Origin: Amycolatopsis bullii
Lineage (GTDB): Bacteria; Actinomycetota; Actinomycetes; Mycobacteriales; Pseudonocardiaceae
NCBI RefSeq assembly: GCF_014654205.1
Contig: NZ_BNAW01000061.1
Span: 1-53,314 of the forward strand
Direction: 5' to 3'
DNA length: 53,314 bases
In this document: positions 1 through 8,134 of the stretch, piece after piece
How the letters are laid out: each line of letters begins with the position of its first letter
How positions within the stretch are numbered: position 1 is the first letter of the stretch
Notes under the pieces: generated by a model
What the model was told of the DNA's origin: nothing
Databases searched by the model: none
What the model saw: only the letters and a program-made list of their open reading frames with translations
Position numbers and translations under genes: made by a program

Positions 1-864
1 GGCACCGGCGGCGGCCGCACCCGCGGTGGCCGCCGTGGCCGCGCCGGCCTTCGCGGCGCCGATGGTGGCGAGGTAGCCCAGTGCGGCGCCGCCCAGGACG
101 ATCGGGGCGATGATCGCGCGCAGGCCGCCGTTGACGTCGGCCAGCTCGGCGGCCAGCGCCCGGCACCGGTCGCACTCGTCGAGGTGGCTTTCCACCTGGG
201 CGCGTTCGCGTTTGGACAGCCCGTCGCGGGTCCACGCGCCGAGCCGTTCGGCGCAGGCGCGGCAGCGTTCCTCGGCGTTTTCCTGCAGGTGGACCTGCAG
301 ATACGCCTGCCGGAGCCCTTCGCGGGCGCGGTAGGCGAGCGCGGACACGCCGTTCGCGGTCAGGCCCAGCAGCGGCGCGACCTCGGCCGGGCTCTGCTGC
401 TCGATCTCGGTGTGCCAGAGCACCGCCTGCCAGCGTTCCGGCAGCCGTGCGAACGCCTTCGCGGCCATGGTCCGCTCGAGCCCGGCGACCGCGGTGTCGG
501 AGAACGGCACGGTCAGCGCCTCGGCCGCGGCGCCGCCGACCTCGGTCATGTCCTCGTTGAGGTCGACCCGGCGTTCCTTGCGGGTGCGGTCGTACGCGGT
601 GTGACGCAGAGCAGTCAGCAGGTATGCCCGGAAGGCTGTGTCCGGGCCCTTGCCGCCACGCAGCGTGTCAAGCACCTTGGCGAACGCCTCGGACACGAGA
701 TCGTCGGCTTCGGAGCTGGAGCGGGCCAGCTGACGGGCCAGATTCCGGGCCGCGCCGGTGTGCCGTTCGTAGAGCGTCCCGTACGACTCGAGCTTCCCGG
801 AGCGGACCTCCGCGATCAGCTCGGCGTCACTCTTTCCGCTGAGATCGGCGGGAACGGTGGACAC
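1..864 (-). CDS. ECF-type sigma factor fused to zinc-finger anti-sigma-like and membrane segment (partial)
   Basis: The gene runs off the left edge; 288 codons are visible. Residues about 10-85 look like sigma region 2 and residues about 110-175 like region 4, with a helix-turn-helix around LPERWQAVLWHTEIE. A Cys-rich segment follows (CRAC, then HLDECDRC), typical of the zinc-binding anti-sigma domain. After that come a hydrophobic stretch starting IIAPIVLGGAALGYL and an Ala/Gly-rich stretch at the edge. Sigma, ZAS and membrane parts in one chain are known from the long-tailed ECF groups, where the tail is thought to control the sigma domain. I chose GTG at 864 because GAGGAG lies just upstream. 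An in-frame ATG at 900 has no ribosome site. The target promoter is unknown. Confidence 0.85.
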   Translation of the reverse strand, partial: MSTVPADLSGKSDAELIAEVRSGKLESYGTLYERHTGAARNLARQLARSSSEADDLVSEAFAKVLDTLRGGKGPDTAFRAYLLTALRHTAYDRTRKERRVDLNEDMTEVGGAAAEALTVPFSDTAVAGLERTMAAKAFARLPERWQAVLWHTEIEQQSPAEVAPLLGLTANGVSALAYRAREGLRQAYLQVHLQENAEERCRACAERLGAWTRDGLSKRERAQVESHLDECDRCRALAAELADVNGGLRAIIAPIVLGGAALGYLATIGAAKAGAATAATAGAAAAGA

Positions 865-1060
865 GGCACTCCTCGGTCGGCTAGAGCCAGGACCTGCCAT
901 TACAGGCCGATCCGGGACGCGAGACCAGTGTGACTGACCCGCCTCCGGCGGTCACGTCGTGGTCGGGGTGATGACTCCGTCGGCGGAGCAAAATCACCCA
1001 CCCCCGGGCCGGTCCGGGGAAAAGGTCCACGGCAAAAACCTGGTCAGTACGCGTCACGGG

Positions 1061-1074
1061 GTACCCCGGGGTAC
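1061..1074. promoter_or_regulatory. 14-bp perfect palindrome upstream of the GGDEF-like gene
   Basis: GTACCCCGGGGTAC is a perfect palindrome lying 62 bases before the GTG at 1136, in the 271-bp gap between two divergent genes. It could be an operator for either gene. The rest of this gap shows no ORF that I can support. Confidence 0.25.
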
Positions 1075-1135
1075 GTCCTCATCGTGAAGCACTGGACAAG
1101 ATCGTTGCGAACCGGACGAAAGGGGCGGGTGGCCA

Positions 1136-1981
1136 GTGGATGTTCCGGCTGCGCGTCCCGGCTCCGGTGACACCCCGCCCACGCAGGCCGAGCGAGACGC
1201 CTCCCTGCGTGCGCTGCGGGCCCGCTGGCGCACGGCCAGCCTCGCCGCGGGCTGGCGGTTCCCCAGCGACTGGGCGCTGCCCGAGGTCGACGCCGTCTGC
1301 GCGGCGGTGATGGCGAAGGGCCGCGTCGAAGCCGCCGAGACCGCGCTGGCCGGCCTGGCCAGGGCTCGGGCGGCGGCCGGTGCCGGACTCGCGGAGACTC
1401 TCGCCGACCTCGCCGCGCTGCACGCCGTGCTCGGCCACGGCGGCGACGGGTTCGTCTCGCCGGACGTCGACGCCACGCCGGCGCGGCTGCTCCGGACCAC
1501 CGCGCTGGCCTGGGCGGACGTCGCCACCGACCAGCTCGTGCACACCGAGGTCACCGACCCGCTGACCGGCCTGCCCACGGCCGCCTACCTGCGCACGCGG
1601 CTGGCCGAGGTCTATCGCGCGGCCGAGGCGCGCGAGCGGCCGGCTGCCGAGGACCACGTGCTGCTCGTCGTCTCGCTCGACCTCGCCGCGGTCGCCGGCT
1701 TCGCGCGGCTGACCGGGATGATCCTGGTCGCGGACGCGCTGCGGACGGTGTTCGACAGCGGGCAGAGCGTGGCTTCGCTGGGGCCGTCCGTCGTCGCGGC
1801 CCTGGTCCCGAAGGACGAGCGGGTGGCTTCGCACGGTGTCGCGCTGCGAAGGGCGTTGCACGAGCGGCTGTCGGTCGACGCCCAGCTCGCGGACGTGGGC
1901 AAGCCCCGCGTCTCGGCGGTGCGGCTGCCCGCCACCCACGAACTCGCCTGCGACCTGCTGGCCCAGCTGGCGCGCGCGTAG
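1136..1981 (+). CDS. degenerate GGDEF-like domain protein
   Basis: This is a 281-residue soluble protein. Residues about 1-135 are helical and Ala-rich and I do not recognise them. From about residue 140 the sequence DPLTGLPTAAYLRTRL matches the opening of a GGDEF (diguanylate cyclase) domain, and LLVVSLDLAAVAGF matches the strand that normally carries the metal-binding Asp. Where the GGDEF signature should be, the protein reads LGPSVVAAL, so catalysis is very unlikely. It may be a nucleotide-sensing or structural relic. The GTG at 1136 has an AAAGGGG-type ribosome site. It is transcribed away from the sigma gene, with a GT87 gene 71 bp downstream. Confidence 0.65.
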   Translation: MDVPAARPGSGDTPPTQAERDASLRALRARWRTASLAAGWRFPSDWALPEVDAVCAAVMAKGRVEAAETALAGLARARAAAGAGLAETLADLAALHAVLGHGGDGFVSPDVDATPARLLRTTALAWADVATDQLVHTEVTDPLTGLPTAAYLRTRLAEVYRAAEARERPAAEDHVLLVVSLDLAAVAGFARLTGMILVADALRTVFDSGQSVASLGPSVVAALVPKDERVASHGVALRRALHERLSVDAQLADVGKPRVSAVRLPATHELACDLLAQLARA

Positions 1982-2052
1982 AACATCCGAAAAGTCTGCT
2001 TTCGCCAGGACCCTTCGGACCACGACCGGGCCGGTCATGATTTCCTGGTGCG

Positions 2053-3402
2053 GTGACCCGGACCGTACCCACCGACGTCGACGGCGAAGTCGCGGCCAGA
2101 CCCCAGCACCGGCTGGCCCTGCGGAAGTCACTCGCCCGCCTGTCCGTCCGACCGCGGTCGATCCTGATCCTCGCGGTGATCCCGCTGGTCGCGATCGGGT
2201 ACGGCATCTACGGCTGGCAGCACGACTGGGTGCTCGGCGTCGACAGCGCGGTCTACCGGGCCGGCGCGCTGACGCTGCTGAACGGCGACTCGCTCTACGA
2301 CGCCAACACCCTGCCCAACGAGCCGTGGTGGGCGCTGCTGCCGTTCACCTACCCGCCGACGGCCGCGCTGATCTTCATCCCGCTCGCCGCGTTCCCGACG
2401 CAGATCTCCTGGGGCCTGATCACCGCGGTTTCGCTGGGGGCGATGGCGCTGTCGATCCGGATCGCGATCGGCGCGCTGCCGCGTCCCGCCGCCGACGGAC
2501 CGCGCTGGTGGGCCTCGCCCGCCCGCTCGACCATCGTGTTCTTCCTGGTCTTCCTCGCCCTCGAACCGGTGTGGCGGACGATCTTCCTCGGCCAGATCAA
2601 CCTGATCCTGATGGCCATGATCCTGCTGGACATGCTGGTCATCGGGGCACGGGGGAGCCGCTGGGGCGGCGTCCTGGTCGGCGTCGCGGCGGCGATCAAG
2701 CTGACGCCGCTGGTGTTCCTCGGGCACCTGTTCATCACCGGCCGCCGGATGGACGCCCTCCGCGGGTTCGCGACGTTCCTGCTGCTCCAGGGCCTGATGT
2801 TCCTGATCAACTCCCACGACGCCGCGAAGTACTGGACGGTCACGCTGCCGGACACCGGCCGGATCGGGCCGGTGCACTGGGCGGGCAACCAGTCGCTGAA
2901 CGCGCTGATGAACCGGGCCACCGACCTGGCGCCGTGGGCGTCGAAGGCGGCGATGGGCATCGGGTTCCTGCTCGCGATCCCGGCGCTGTGGCTGCTGCTG
3001 CGCTTCCACCGCAAGGGCCAGGCGCTGGCCGCGCTGCTCGTCACCGCGTTCTGGACGCTGCTGATGTCGCCGATCTCGTGGACCCACCACTGGGTGTGGG
3101 TGATCCCGCTGATCGTGCTGCTGGTCTCGCGGCTGCCGAAGACGACCCCGAAGACGGCGTGGCGGCGCTGGGTCGGGACCGGCCTGGTCGCGTTCGTGTT
3201 CGTCAGCTGCGTGCTGCTGATCCTGCCGAACGGCCGCAACGTCGAGCTGCACTGGAAGGTGTGGCAGAACGTTCTCGGGGACGCCTACATCCTGATGCCG
3301 GTCGTGCTGGCCGTGGCGCTGATCCTGCGCTGGGGACTCCTCCGCCGAGCGCGGAACCGGACCGCACCGGACGAGCATGTCGACGTCAAGACCGGCGTCT
3401 GA
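2053..3402 (+). CDS. GT87-family polyprenol-phosphate-mannose-type glycosyltransferase, copy 1
   Basis: This is a 449-residue polytopic membrane protein of the DUF2029/GT87 family, whose mycobacterial members are mannosyltransferases using polyprenyl-phospho-mannose on the outer face of the membrane. About ten hydrophobic segments are visible. Family-like features are the DSAVYRAGAL stretch after the first helix (with an Asp of the type used in GT-C catalysis), PFTYPP, the FLGQINLILMA segment and the SWTHHWVW segment late in the protein. The true sugar and acceptor cannot be read from sequence. Its last 26 bp overlap the next gene, a paralogue, so the two are probably co-translated. The start is GTG; I see no clear Shine-Dalgarno. 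Confidence 0.85.
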   Translation: MTRTVPTDVDGEVAARPQHRLALRKSLARLSVRPRSILILAVIPLVAIGYGIYGWQHDWVLGVDSAVYRAGALTLLNGDSLYDANTLPNEPWWALLPFTYPPTAALIFIPLAAFPTQISWGLITAVSLGAMALSIRIAIGALPRPAADGPRWWASPARSTIVFFLVFLALEPVWRTIFLGQINLILMAMILLDMLVIGARGSRWGGVLVGVAAAIKLTPLVFLGHLFITGRRMDALRGFATFLLLQGLMFLINSHDAAKYWTVTLPDTGRIGPVHWAGNQSLNALMNRATDLAPWASKAAMGIGFLLAIPALWLLLRFHRKGQALAALLVTAFWTLLMSPISWTHHWVWVIPLIVLLVSRLPKTTPKTAWRRWVGTGLVAFVFVSCVLLILPNGRNVELHWKVWQNVLGDAYILMPVVLAVALILRWGLLRRARNRTAPDEHVDVKTGV

Positions 3403-4585
3403 GGCGCGCACCGGCCGCTTTCTCGCCGGGGGGATCGCGCTTCTGGTTCTGGCGTTCGGGGTGGTCGCTTGGCTGGCCAAGTGGCACCTGGGCGCGGACA
3501 GCGCCGTGTACCGCGCGGGGGCGTTGACGCTGCTGCACGGGGACCCGCTCTACACGCGGGACGTGCTGACCGCGCTGCCGGACTGGGTGCGGCTGCCGTT
3601 CACCTACACCCCGGCCGCCGCGCCGCTGTTCCTGCCGCTCGCCCTGGTGCCGTCCGGCCTGGTCTGGGGCGTGATCGCTTTTTTGTCGGTGGTGGGTCTT
3701 ATCGTCGTCATCACGGTGGTTTCGTCGCCGCCGGGGGGCTCATCGCTTCTGGGAAGAAGCTGGTGGGCGCTGCCGGCGGGAACGGCCGTCGCGCTGGCGC
3801 TGGAACCGGTGTGGAAGACACTGTTCCTGGGCCAGATCAACTTGATACTGATGGCGTTCGTGGTGCTGGACGTGCTGGTGCTGTCTCTTCACGGGTCGCG
3901 CTGGGCGGGCGTGCTGATCGGGGTGGCGGCGGCGATCAAGCTGACCCCGCTGATCTTCGTGCCGCATCTGTTCTTCACGGGCCGGTGGAAGGACGGGCTG
4001 CGGGCCCTGGGCACGTTCGCAGCGTTCGAAGCGGTGATGTTCGCGGTCATCCCGGTCGACGCCGTGCGGTTCTGGCGGGATTCGGCGACCGACCCGAGCC
4101 GGGTCGGGTCGGTGCACTGGATCTTCAACCAGTCGCTCAACGGGCTGGTCAACCGGGCTTCGGCGCTCGCGTCCTGGTCGCTGGCGGTGGCGGTCGGGGT
4201 GGCGGCGGTGCTCGCGGTGCCCGCGGTGTGGCTGGTCGTGCGGCTGCACCGGCGGGGCGAGGACGCGGCCGCGCTGCTCGTGACGGCGTTCTACGGGTTG
4301 CTGCTGTCGCCGGTGTCCTGGTCGCACCACTGGGTCTGGTGCGTGCCGTTGATCACGGTGCTGCTGGTGAAGGCCCGCTGGTGGGCCGCGGCGGCCGTCA
4401 CGGCGCTGTTCGTGTCGCAGATCGTCATGCTCGTGCCCAACGGCGGGGACGCCGAGTTCCGCTGGGGCCTGGGCTGGTCGGTGCTCGGCAACGGCTACGT
4501 GCTCGCGGCAGTGGCCGGGATCCTCGGGCTGGCGGCGCGTGAGCTTCGCCTGGTCCGGCGGTCGCCGCAGGTGGTCACCGTTTAG
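3377..4585 (+). CDS. GT87-family glycosyltransferase, copy 2
   Basis: This 402-residue membrane protein is a clear tandem duplicate of the preceding gene. Shared stretches include DSAVYRAGALTLL, PFTYTPAA, FLGQINLILMAFVVLD, VAAAIKLTPLIF, NQSLNGLVNRA and SWSHHWVW. It is shorter at the N-terminus, with the first membrane helix at about residues 14-34. Like copy 1 it probably transfers a lipid-linked hexose to an envelope glycan at the outer face. The ATG lies inside the end of copy 1 (26-bp overlap), implying translational coupling. The two copies have diverged enough that separate acceptors are plausible. The stop codon TAG at 4583 overlaps a TAGGCT box that may serve purK. Confidence 0.85.
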   Translation: MSTSRPASEARTGRFLAGGIALLVLAFGVVAWLAKWHLGADSAVYRAGALTLLHGDPLYTRDVLTALPDWVRLPFTYTPAAAPLFLPLALVPSGLVWGVIAFLSVVGLIVVITVVSSPPGGSSLLGRSWWALPAGTAVALALEPVWKTLFLGQINLILMAFVVLDVLVLSLHGSRWAGVLIGVAAAIKLTPLIFVPHLFFTGRWKDGLRALGTFAAFEAVMFAVIPVDAVRFWRDSATDPSRVGSVHWIFNQSLNGLVNRASALASWSLAVAVGVAAVLAVPAVWLVVRLHRRGEDAAALLVTAFYGLLLSPVSWSHHWVWCVPLITVLLVKARWWAAAAVTALFVSQIVMLVPNGGDAEFRWGLGWSVLGNGYVLAAVAGILGLAARELRLVRRSPQVVTV

Positions 4586-4598
4586 GCTGACTGGCGCT

Positions 4599-5783
4599 AT
4601 GGACAAACACACCGGTCTGCCCGTCGTGGGCATGGTGGGCGGCGGCCAGCTCGCCCGGATGACCCACCAGGCGGCGATCTCCCTCGGTCAATCCCTGCGC
4701 GTGCTCGCCGTGGGCGAGAACGAAGCCGCGGGGCTCGTCGCCGGCGACGTCGTGCTGGGTCACCACACCGACCTCGACGCGCTGCGGAAGTTCGCGGCTT
4801 CGGTCGACGTGCTCACCTTCGACCACGAGCACGTGCCGGGCGAGCACCTGCTCACGCTGGCGATGGAGGGGCACGTCATCCGGCCGGCGGCGACCGCGCT
4901 GGGGTTCGCGCAAAACAAGCTCGTGATGCGCGAGATGATGGCGGGCCTCGGCGTGCCGGGCCCGGCGTTCGCAGAGGTGTCCACTGTGGACGACGTCGTG
5001 GCGTTCGGCGGCGAGCACGGCTGGCCGGTGGTGCTCAAGGCGGCGACCGGCGGGTACGACGGCCGCGGCGTCTGGATGCTCGACACCGCGCAGCACGCGC
5101 GGGAGACCGTGCCGGAGCTGCTGGCCGCGGGCACCTCGCTGCTGGTCGAGGCGAAGGTGGCGATGCGGCGGGAGCTGTCCGCGCTCGTCGCCCGCTCGCC
5201 CTTCGGCCAGGGCGCGGCGTACCCGGTGGTCGAGACGGTGCAGACCGGCGGCATCAACACCGAGGTCCTCGCCCCGGCGCCGGGGCTCGACGACTCGCGG
5301 GTGCACGAGGCCCAGGACCTGGCGCTGCGGATCGCGGCGACGCTGGACGTCACCGGGCTGCTCGCGGTCGAGCTGTTCGAGACCGACACCGGGCTGCTGG
5401 TGAACGAGCTGGCGATGCGGCCGCACAACTCCGGGCACTGGACCATGGACGGCGCGCGCACGTCGCAGTTCGAGCAGCACCTGCGGGCGGTGCTCGACTA
5501 CCCGCTGGGCCGGACGGACCTGGTCGCGCCCGCGTGCGTGTCGGCGAACGTGCTGGGTGCCCCGGAGCTGCCCGAGATGGGGCCGGACGAGCGGCTGCAC
5601 CACCTGTTCGCGCGGTACCCGGAAGCCCGGGTGCACCTGTACGGCAAGCAGGAGCGGCCGGGCCGCAAGCTCGGGCACGTCAACTTCACCGGCGAGCGCA
5701 TGGAAGACCTGCGCAACCGCGCGCTGCTGTCGGCGCACTGGCTGTCCCACGCCGTCTGGCTCGACGGCCACGAAATCCACTAG
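4599..5783 (+). CDS. purK: 5-(carboxyamino)imidazole ribonucleotide synthase PurK
   Basis: The 394-residue ATP-grasp enzyme carboxylates AIR to N5-CAIR in purine synthesis, acting just before PurE. The N-terminal Rossmann motif VGGGQLARM, the DHEHVP segment, VLKAATGGYDGRG in the ATP-grasp domain, and NELAMRPHNSGHWT near the C-terminus are all characteristic. The ATG at 4599 gives the expected N-terminus MDKHTGLPVVGMVGGGQ. TAGGCT sits 10 nt before this ATG, which suggests an own promoter with a very short leader. The stop codon of purK is part of the AGGAG ribosome site of purE. Gene order purK-purE-(acyl-CoA dehydrogenase nearby) is the same as in mycobacteria. Confidence 0.97.
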   Translation: MDKHTGLPVVGMVGGGQLARMTHQAAISLGQSLRVLAVGENEAAGLVAGDVVLGHHTDLDALRKFAASVDVLTFDHEHVPGEHLLTLAMEGHVIRPAATALGFAQNKLVMREMMAGLGVPGPAFAEVSTVDDVVAFGGEHGWPVVLKAATGGYDGRGVWMLDTAQHARETVPELLAAGTSLLVEAKVAMRRELSALVARSPFGQGAAYPVVETVQTGGINTEVLAPAPGLDDSRVHEAQDLALRIAATLDVTGLLAVELFETDTGLLVNELAMRPHNSGHWTMDGARTSQFEQHLRAVLDYPLGRTDLVAPACVSANVLGAPELPEMGPDERLHHLFARYPEARVHLYGKQERPGRKLGHVNFTGERMEDLRNRALLSAHWLSHAVWLDGHEIH

Positions 5784-5793
5784 GAGATCAGCT

Positions 5794-6291
5794 ATGGCGC
5801 CGCAGGTGGGCGTGATCATGGGCAGCGACTCGGACTGGCCGACGCTGGAGGCGGCGGGCGCGGCGCTGGACGAGTTCGGCGTCGAGTACGAGGTCGGCGT
5901 CTACTCGGCGCACCGCACGCCGCAGCGCATGCTGGACTACGCGACGTCGGCGGCGTCCCGCGGCCTTCGCGTGATCATCGCCGGGGCGGGCGGTGCGGCC
6001 CACCTGCCCGGCATGGTGGCGTCGGCGACGGTGCTGCCGGTGATCGGCGTCCCGGTCCCGTTGAAGTACCTCGACGGGATGGACTCGCTGCTGTCGATCG
6101 TCCAGATGCCGGCGGGTGTCCCGGTGGCCACGGTCTCGGTGGGCGGCGCGCGCAACGCGGGCCTGCTGGCGGTCCGCATCCTGGCGGCGTCCGACGAAGG
6201 CCTGCGCGCGAAGATGGCGAAGTTCCAGGCGGACCTGGAGAAGCTGGTCCTGGACAAGGACGCGGCGCTGCGCGAGAAGACCGGCCACTGA
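5794..6291 (+). CDS. purE: N5-CAIR mutase PurE
   Basis: This is a 165-residue class I PurE, converting N5-CAIR to CAIR in purine synthesis. The substrate-binding landmarks GSDSDWPT, YSAHRTP and GAGGAAHLPGM are all present, and the length is normal. AGGAG at 5782-5786 overlaps the purK stop codon, so the two genes form a coupled pair. The C-terminal helix is charged and ends KTGH. A GC-rich hairpin follows at 6323, before the convergent acyl-CoA synthetase gene. Confidence 0.97.
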   Translation: MAPQVGVIMGSDSDWPTLEAAGAALDEFGVEYEVGVYSAHRTPQRMLDYATSAASRGLRVIIAGAGGAAHLPGMVASATVLPVIGVPVPLKYLDGMDSLLSIVQMPAGVPVATVSVGGARNAGLLAVRILAASDEGLRAKMAKFQADLEKLVLDKDAALREKTGH

Positions 6292-6322
6292 CGGCTCCGG
6301 CCGGTCTGGTCCCGCTGCGGCG

Positions 6323-6349
6323 CGGGCCGGGTCGTGGCGGCCCGGCCCG
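6323..6349. terminator. GC-rich hairpin between convergent genes
   Basis: CGGGCCGGG and CCCGGCCCG form a 9-bp perfect stem around a 9-nt loop. It lies between purE (plus) and the acyl-CoA synthetase (minus), so it could stop transcription from both sides. There is no U-tract, as is usual in high-GC actinobacteria. Confidence 0.5.
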
Positions 6350-6355
6350 GCGGTG

Positions 6356-8029
6356 CTAGTCCAGGTCGCCGATGAGCTGCTGCCTCAGCTCGCGCTTGAG
6401 CACCTTGCCCGCCGCGGACACCGGGATCTGCTCGACCACGTGCACCTCCCGCAACCGCTTGTACGGCAGCACCTTCTCATTGACCGCGGCCATCAGCCCG
6501 TCGGCGTCCAGGTCGCCCCGGGGCACCACGAACGCCACCGGCAGTTCGCCGACCTCGGCGTCCGGCCGTCCGACCACCGCGGCCGCCGCGACGCCCGGCA
6601 TGCTGATGAGCAGCTCCTCGAGCTCGCGGGGGAAGACGTTGTAGCCCTTGTACAGCAGCATGTCCTTCTTGCGATCCACAATGGACAGGTAGCCGTCCTC
6701 GTCGAGGATGCCGATGTCGCCGGTGTGGAGCCAGCCGTCCACCAGGGCGGCCGCCGTCTCCTCGGGGCGGTTGCGGTAGCCGAGCATGATCTGCGGCCCG
6801 CGCAGGCAGACCTCGCCGCGCTCGCCCGGCGGCAGGGGGTCTTCGCCGCCCTCGGCCGGGACGACCTTCACCTCCGTGTCGAAGATCGGCACGCCCACCG
6901 AGCCGACCTTGCGCACGCCCGAGCGGTACGTCGGCGAGATCACCGCGCCCATCGTCGCCTCGGTGAGGCCGTAGCCCTCGGTGACCACCACGTCCGGGAA
7001 CCGCTCGCGCAGCGCGTTGATCATGGCGTGGTTCATCGGCGCCGCCCCGGAGCCGATCGAGCGGACCGACGACAAGTCGGCGGTGTGGAACGACGGCGTC
7101 GCGAGCAGGGCCGCGAACAGCGCCGGCGCGCCGCCGATCCCGGTGATGCGGAGCCGCTCGGCGTCGGCGACGTACGCCGCCGGATCGAAGCGCGTGTGCA
7201 GGACCATCGTCGTCCCGGCGACCACCGCCGCGTTGAGACCGCCGATGATGCCCATCGCGTGGAACCACGGCGTCAGGTTGATCGCGACGCCGGTGCCCAG
7301 GCGGGCCGGCCACTCGTCCTCGCCGCCGATCTGGTCGATCGTGACGTCGCCGCGCGCGTCGAGCGCCGGGACCGAGCCGGTGCCCCAGCAGGCGTGCTGG
7401 AGCGTGTTGACCACGACGTTGCGGTGCGACAGCCGCACGCCCTTGGACCGGCCGGTGGTGCCGCCGGTGTAGGCGAGGTGGGCGAGGTCCCGGTGGATGT
7501 CGACGTCGACGGCCGGGGGCGTCTCCGGCTGGGCGGCATGGAACGCCTGGAACTCGACCGCGCCCTCGGGCAGGCCGTCGACCGGCTGGACGACGACGGT
7601 GAGCCGCGCCGGGATCCGGTCGGCGACGCTCGCCAGCGCGCCCGCGACCGGGCCGAACGTCACCACGGCGGCGGCTTCGCAGTCGGTGAGCTGGAAGGCG
7701 AGGTCGTCCGGCGGGAGCAGCGGGTTCGCCGGGCCGAAGGTGGCCCCGGCCAGCAGCGTTCCGTAGTAGGCGACCGGGAAGGCCAGGCAGTTCGGCAGGT
7801 GCAGCGCCACGACGTCGCCGCGGCCGATGCCGCGTTCGCGCAGCGCGTTGGCGAACCGGCAGGCGGCGCGGTGGGTTTCGGCGAAGGTGAGGCTGTGGCC
7901 GTCGTGAGCGAAGGCCGTTCGGTCGCCCCAGCGCGCGGCACCCGCCGCCAGGATCGAACCGACGGGGACTTCGGGGTAGTCGAGGGTGGCAGGCAGACCG
8001 GGCGGCGGCGTCGGCGCGGTGATCGGCAT
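6356..8029 (-). CDS. AMP-forming acyl-CoA synthetase (fatty-acid/aryl CoA ligase family)
   Basis: This is a 557-residue ANL-superfamily adenylating enzyme that would activate a carboxylic acid to acyl-AMP and then to the CoA thioester. The P-loop-like motif reads YTGGTTGRSKG (the usual Pro before Lys is Ser), followed by GYGLTEATMG, HTGDIG, DRKKDMLLYKGYNVFP and the C-terminal AGKVLKRELR with the catalytic Lys. The substrate cannot be read from the sequence. ATG 8029 is preferred: TATGGT lies 6 nt upstream on the minus strand, suggesting a leaderless mRNA. GTG 8032 is an in-frame alternative. It is divergent from the fadE25-like gene, so the pair may act in one acyl-CoA degradation route. Confidence 0.9.
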   Translation of the reverse strand: MPITAPTPPPGLPATLDYPEVPVGSILAAGAARWGDRTAFAHDGHSLTFAETHRAACRFANALRERGIGRGDVVALHLPNCLAFPVAYYGTLLAGATFGPANPLLPPDDLAFQLTDCEAAAVVTFGPVAGALASVADRIPARLTVVVQPVDGLPEGAVEFQAFHAAQPETPPAVDVDIHRDLAHLAYTGGTTGRSKGVRLSHRNVVVNTLQHACWGTGSVPALDARGDVTIDQIGGEDEWPARLGTGVAINLTPWFHAMGIIGGLNAAVVAGTTMVLHTRFDPAAYVADAERLRITGIGGAPALFAALLATPSFHTADLSSVRSIGSGAAPMNHAMINALRERFPDVVVTEGYGLTEATMGAVISPTYRSGVRKVGSVGVPIFDTEVKVVPAEGGEDPLPPGERGEVCLRGPQIMLGYRNRPEETAAALVDGWLHTGDIGILDEDGYLSIVDRKKDMLLYKGYNVFPRELEELLISMPGVAAAAVVGRPDAEVGELPVAFVVPRGDLDADGLMAAVNEKVLPYKRLREVHVVEQIPVSAAGKVLKRELRQQLIGDLD

Positions 8030-8134
8030 CACCCGACCATACGAACGGTGCGGTCAACGCCACAAGGACGATGCAGGTGAACGAGCGCTAACATCGACAG
8101 ATCCCTCCCGACGTCGTAGAGAAGGTGACCGGAA

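Noticed and set aside
184..933. A plus-strand ORF over the sigma gene
   Set aside because: The minus-strand frame has clear sigma region 2, region 4 and zinc-finger motifs.
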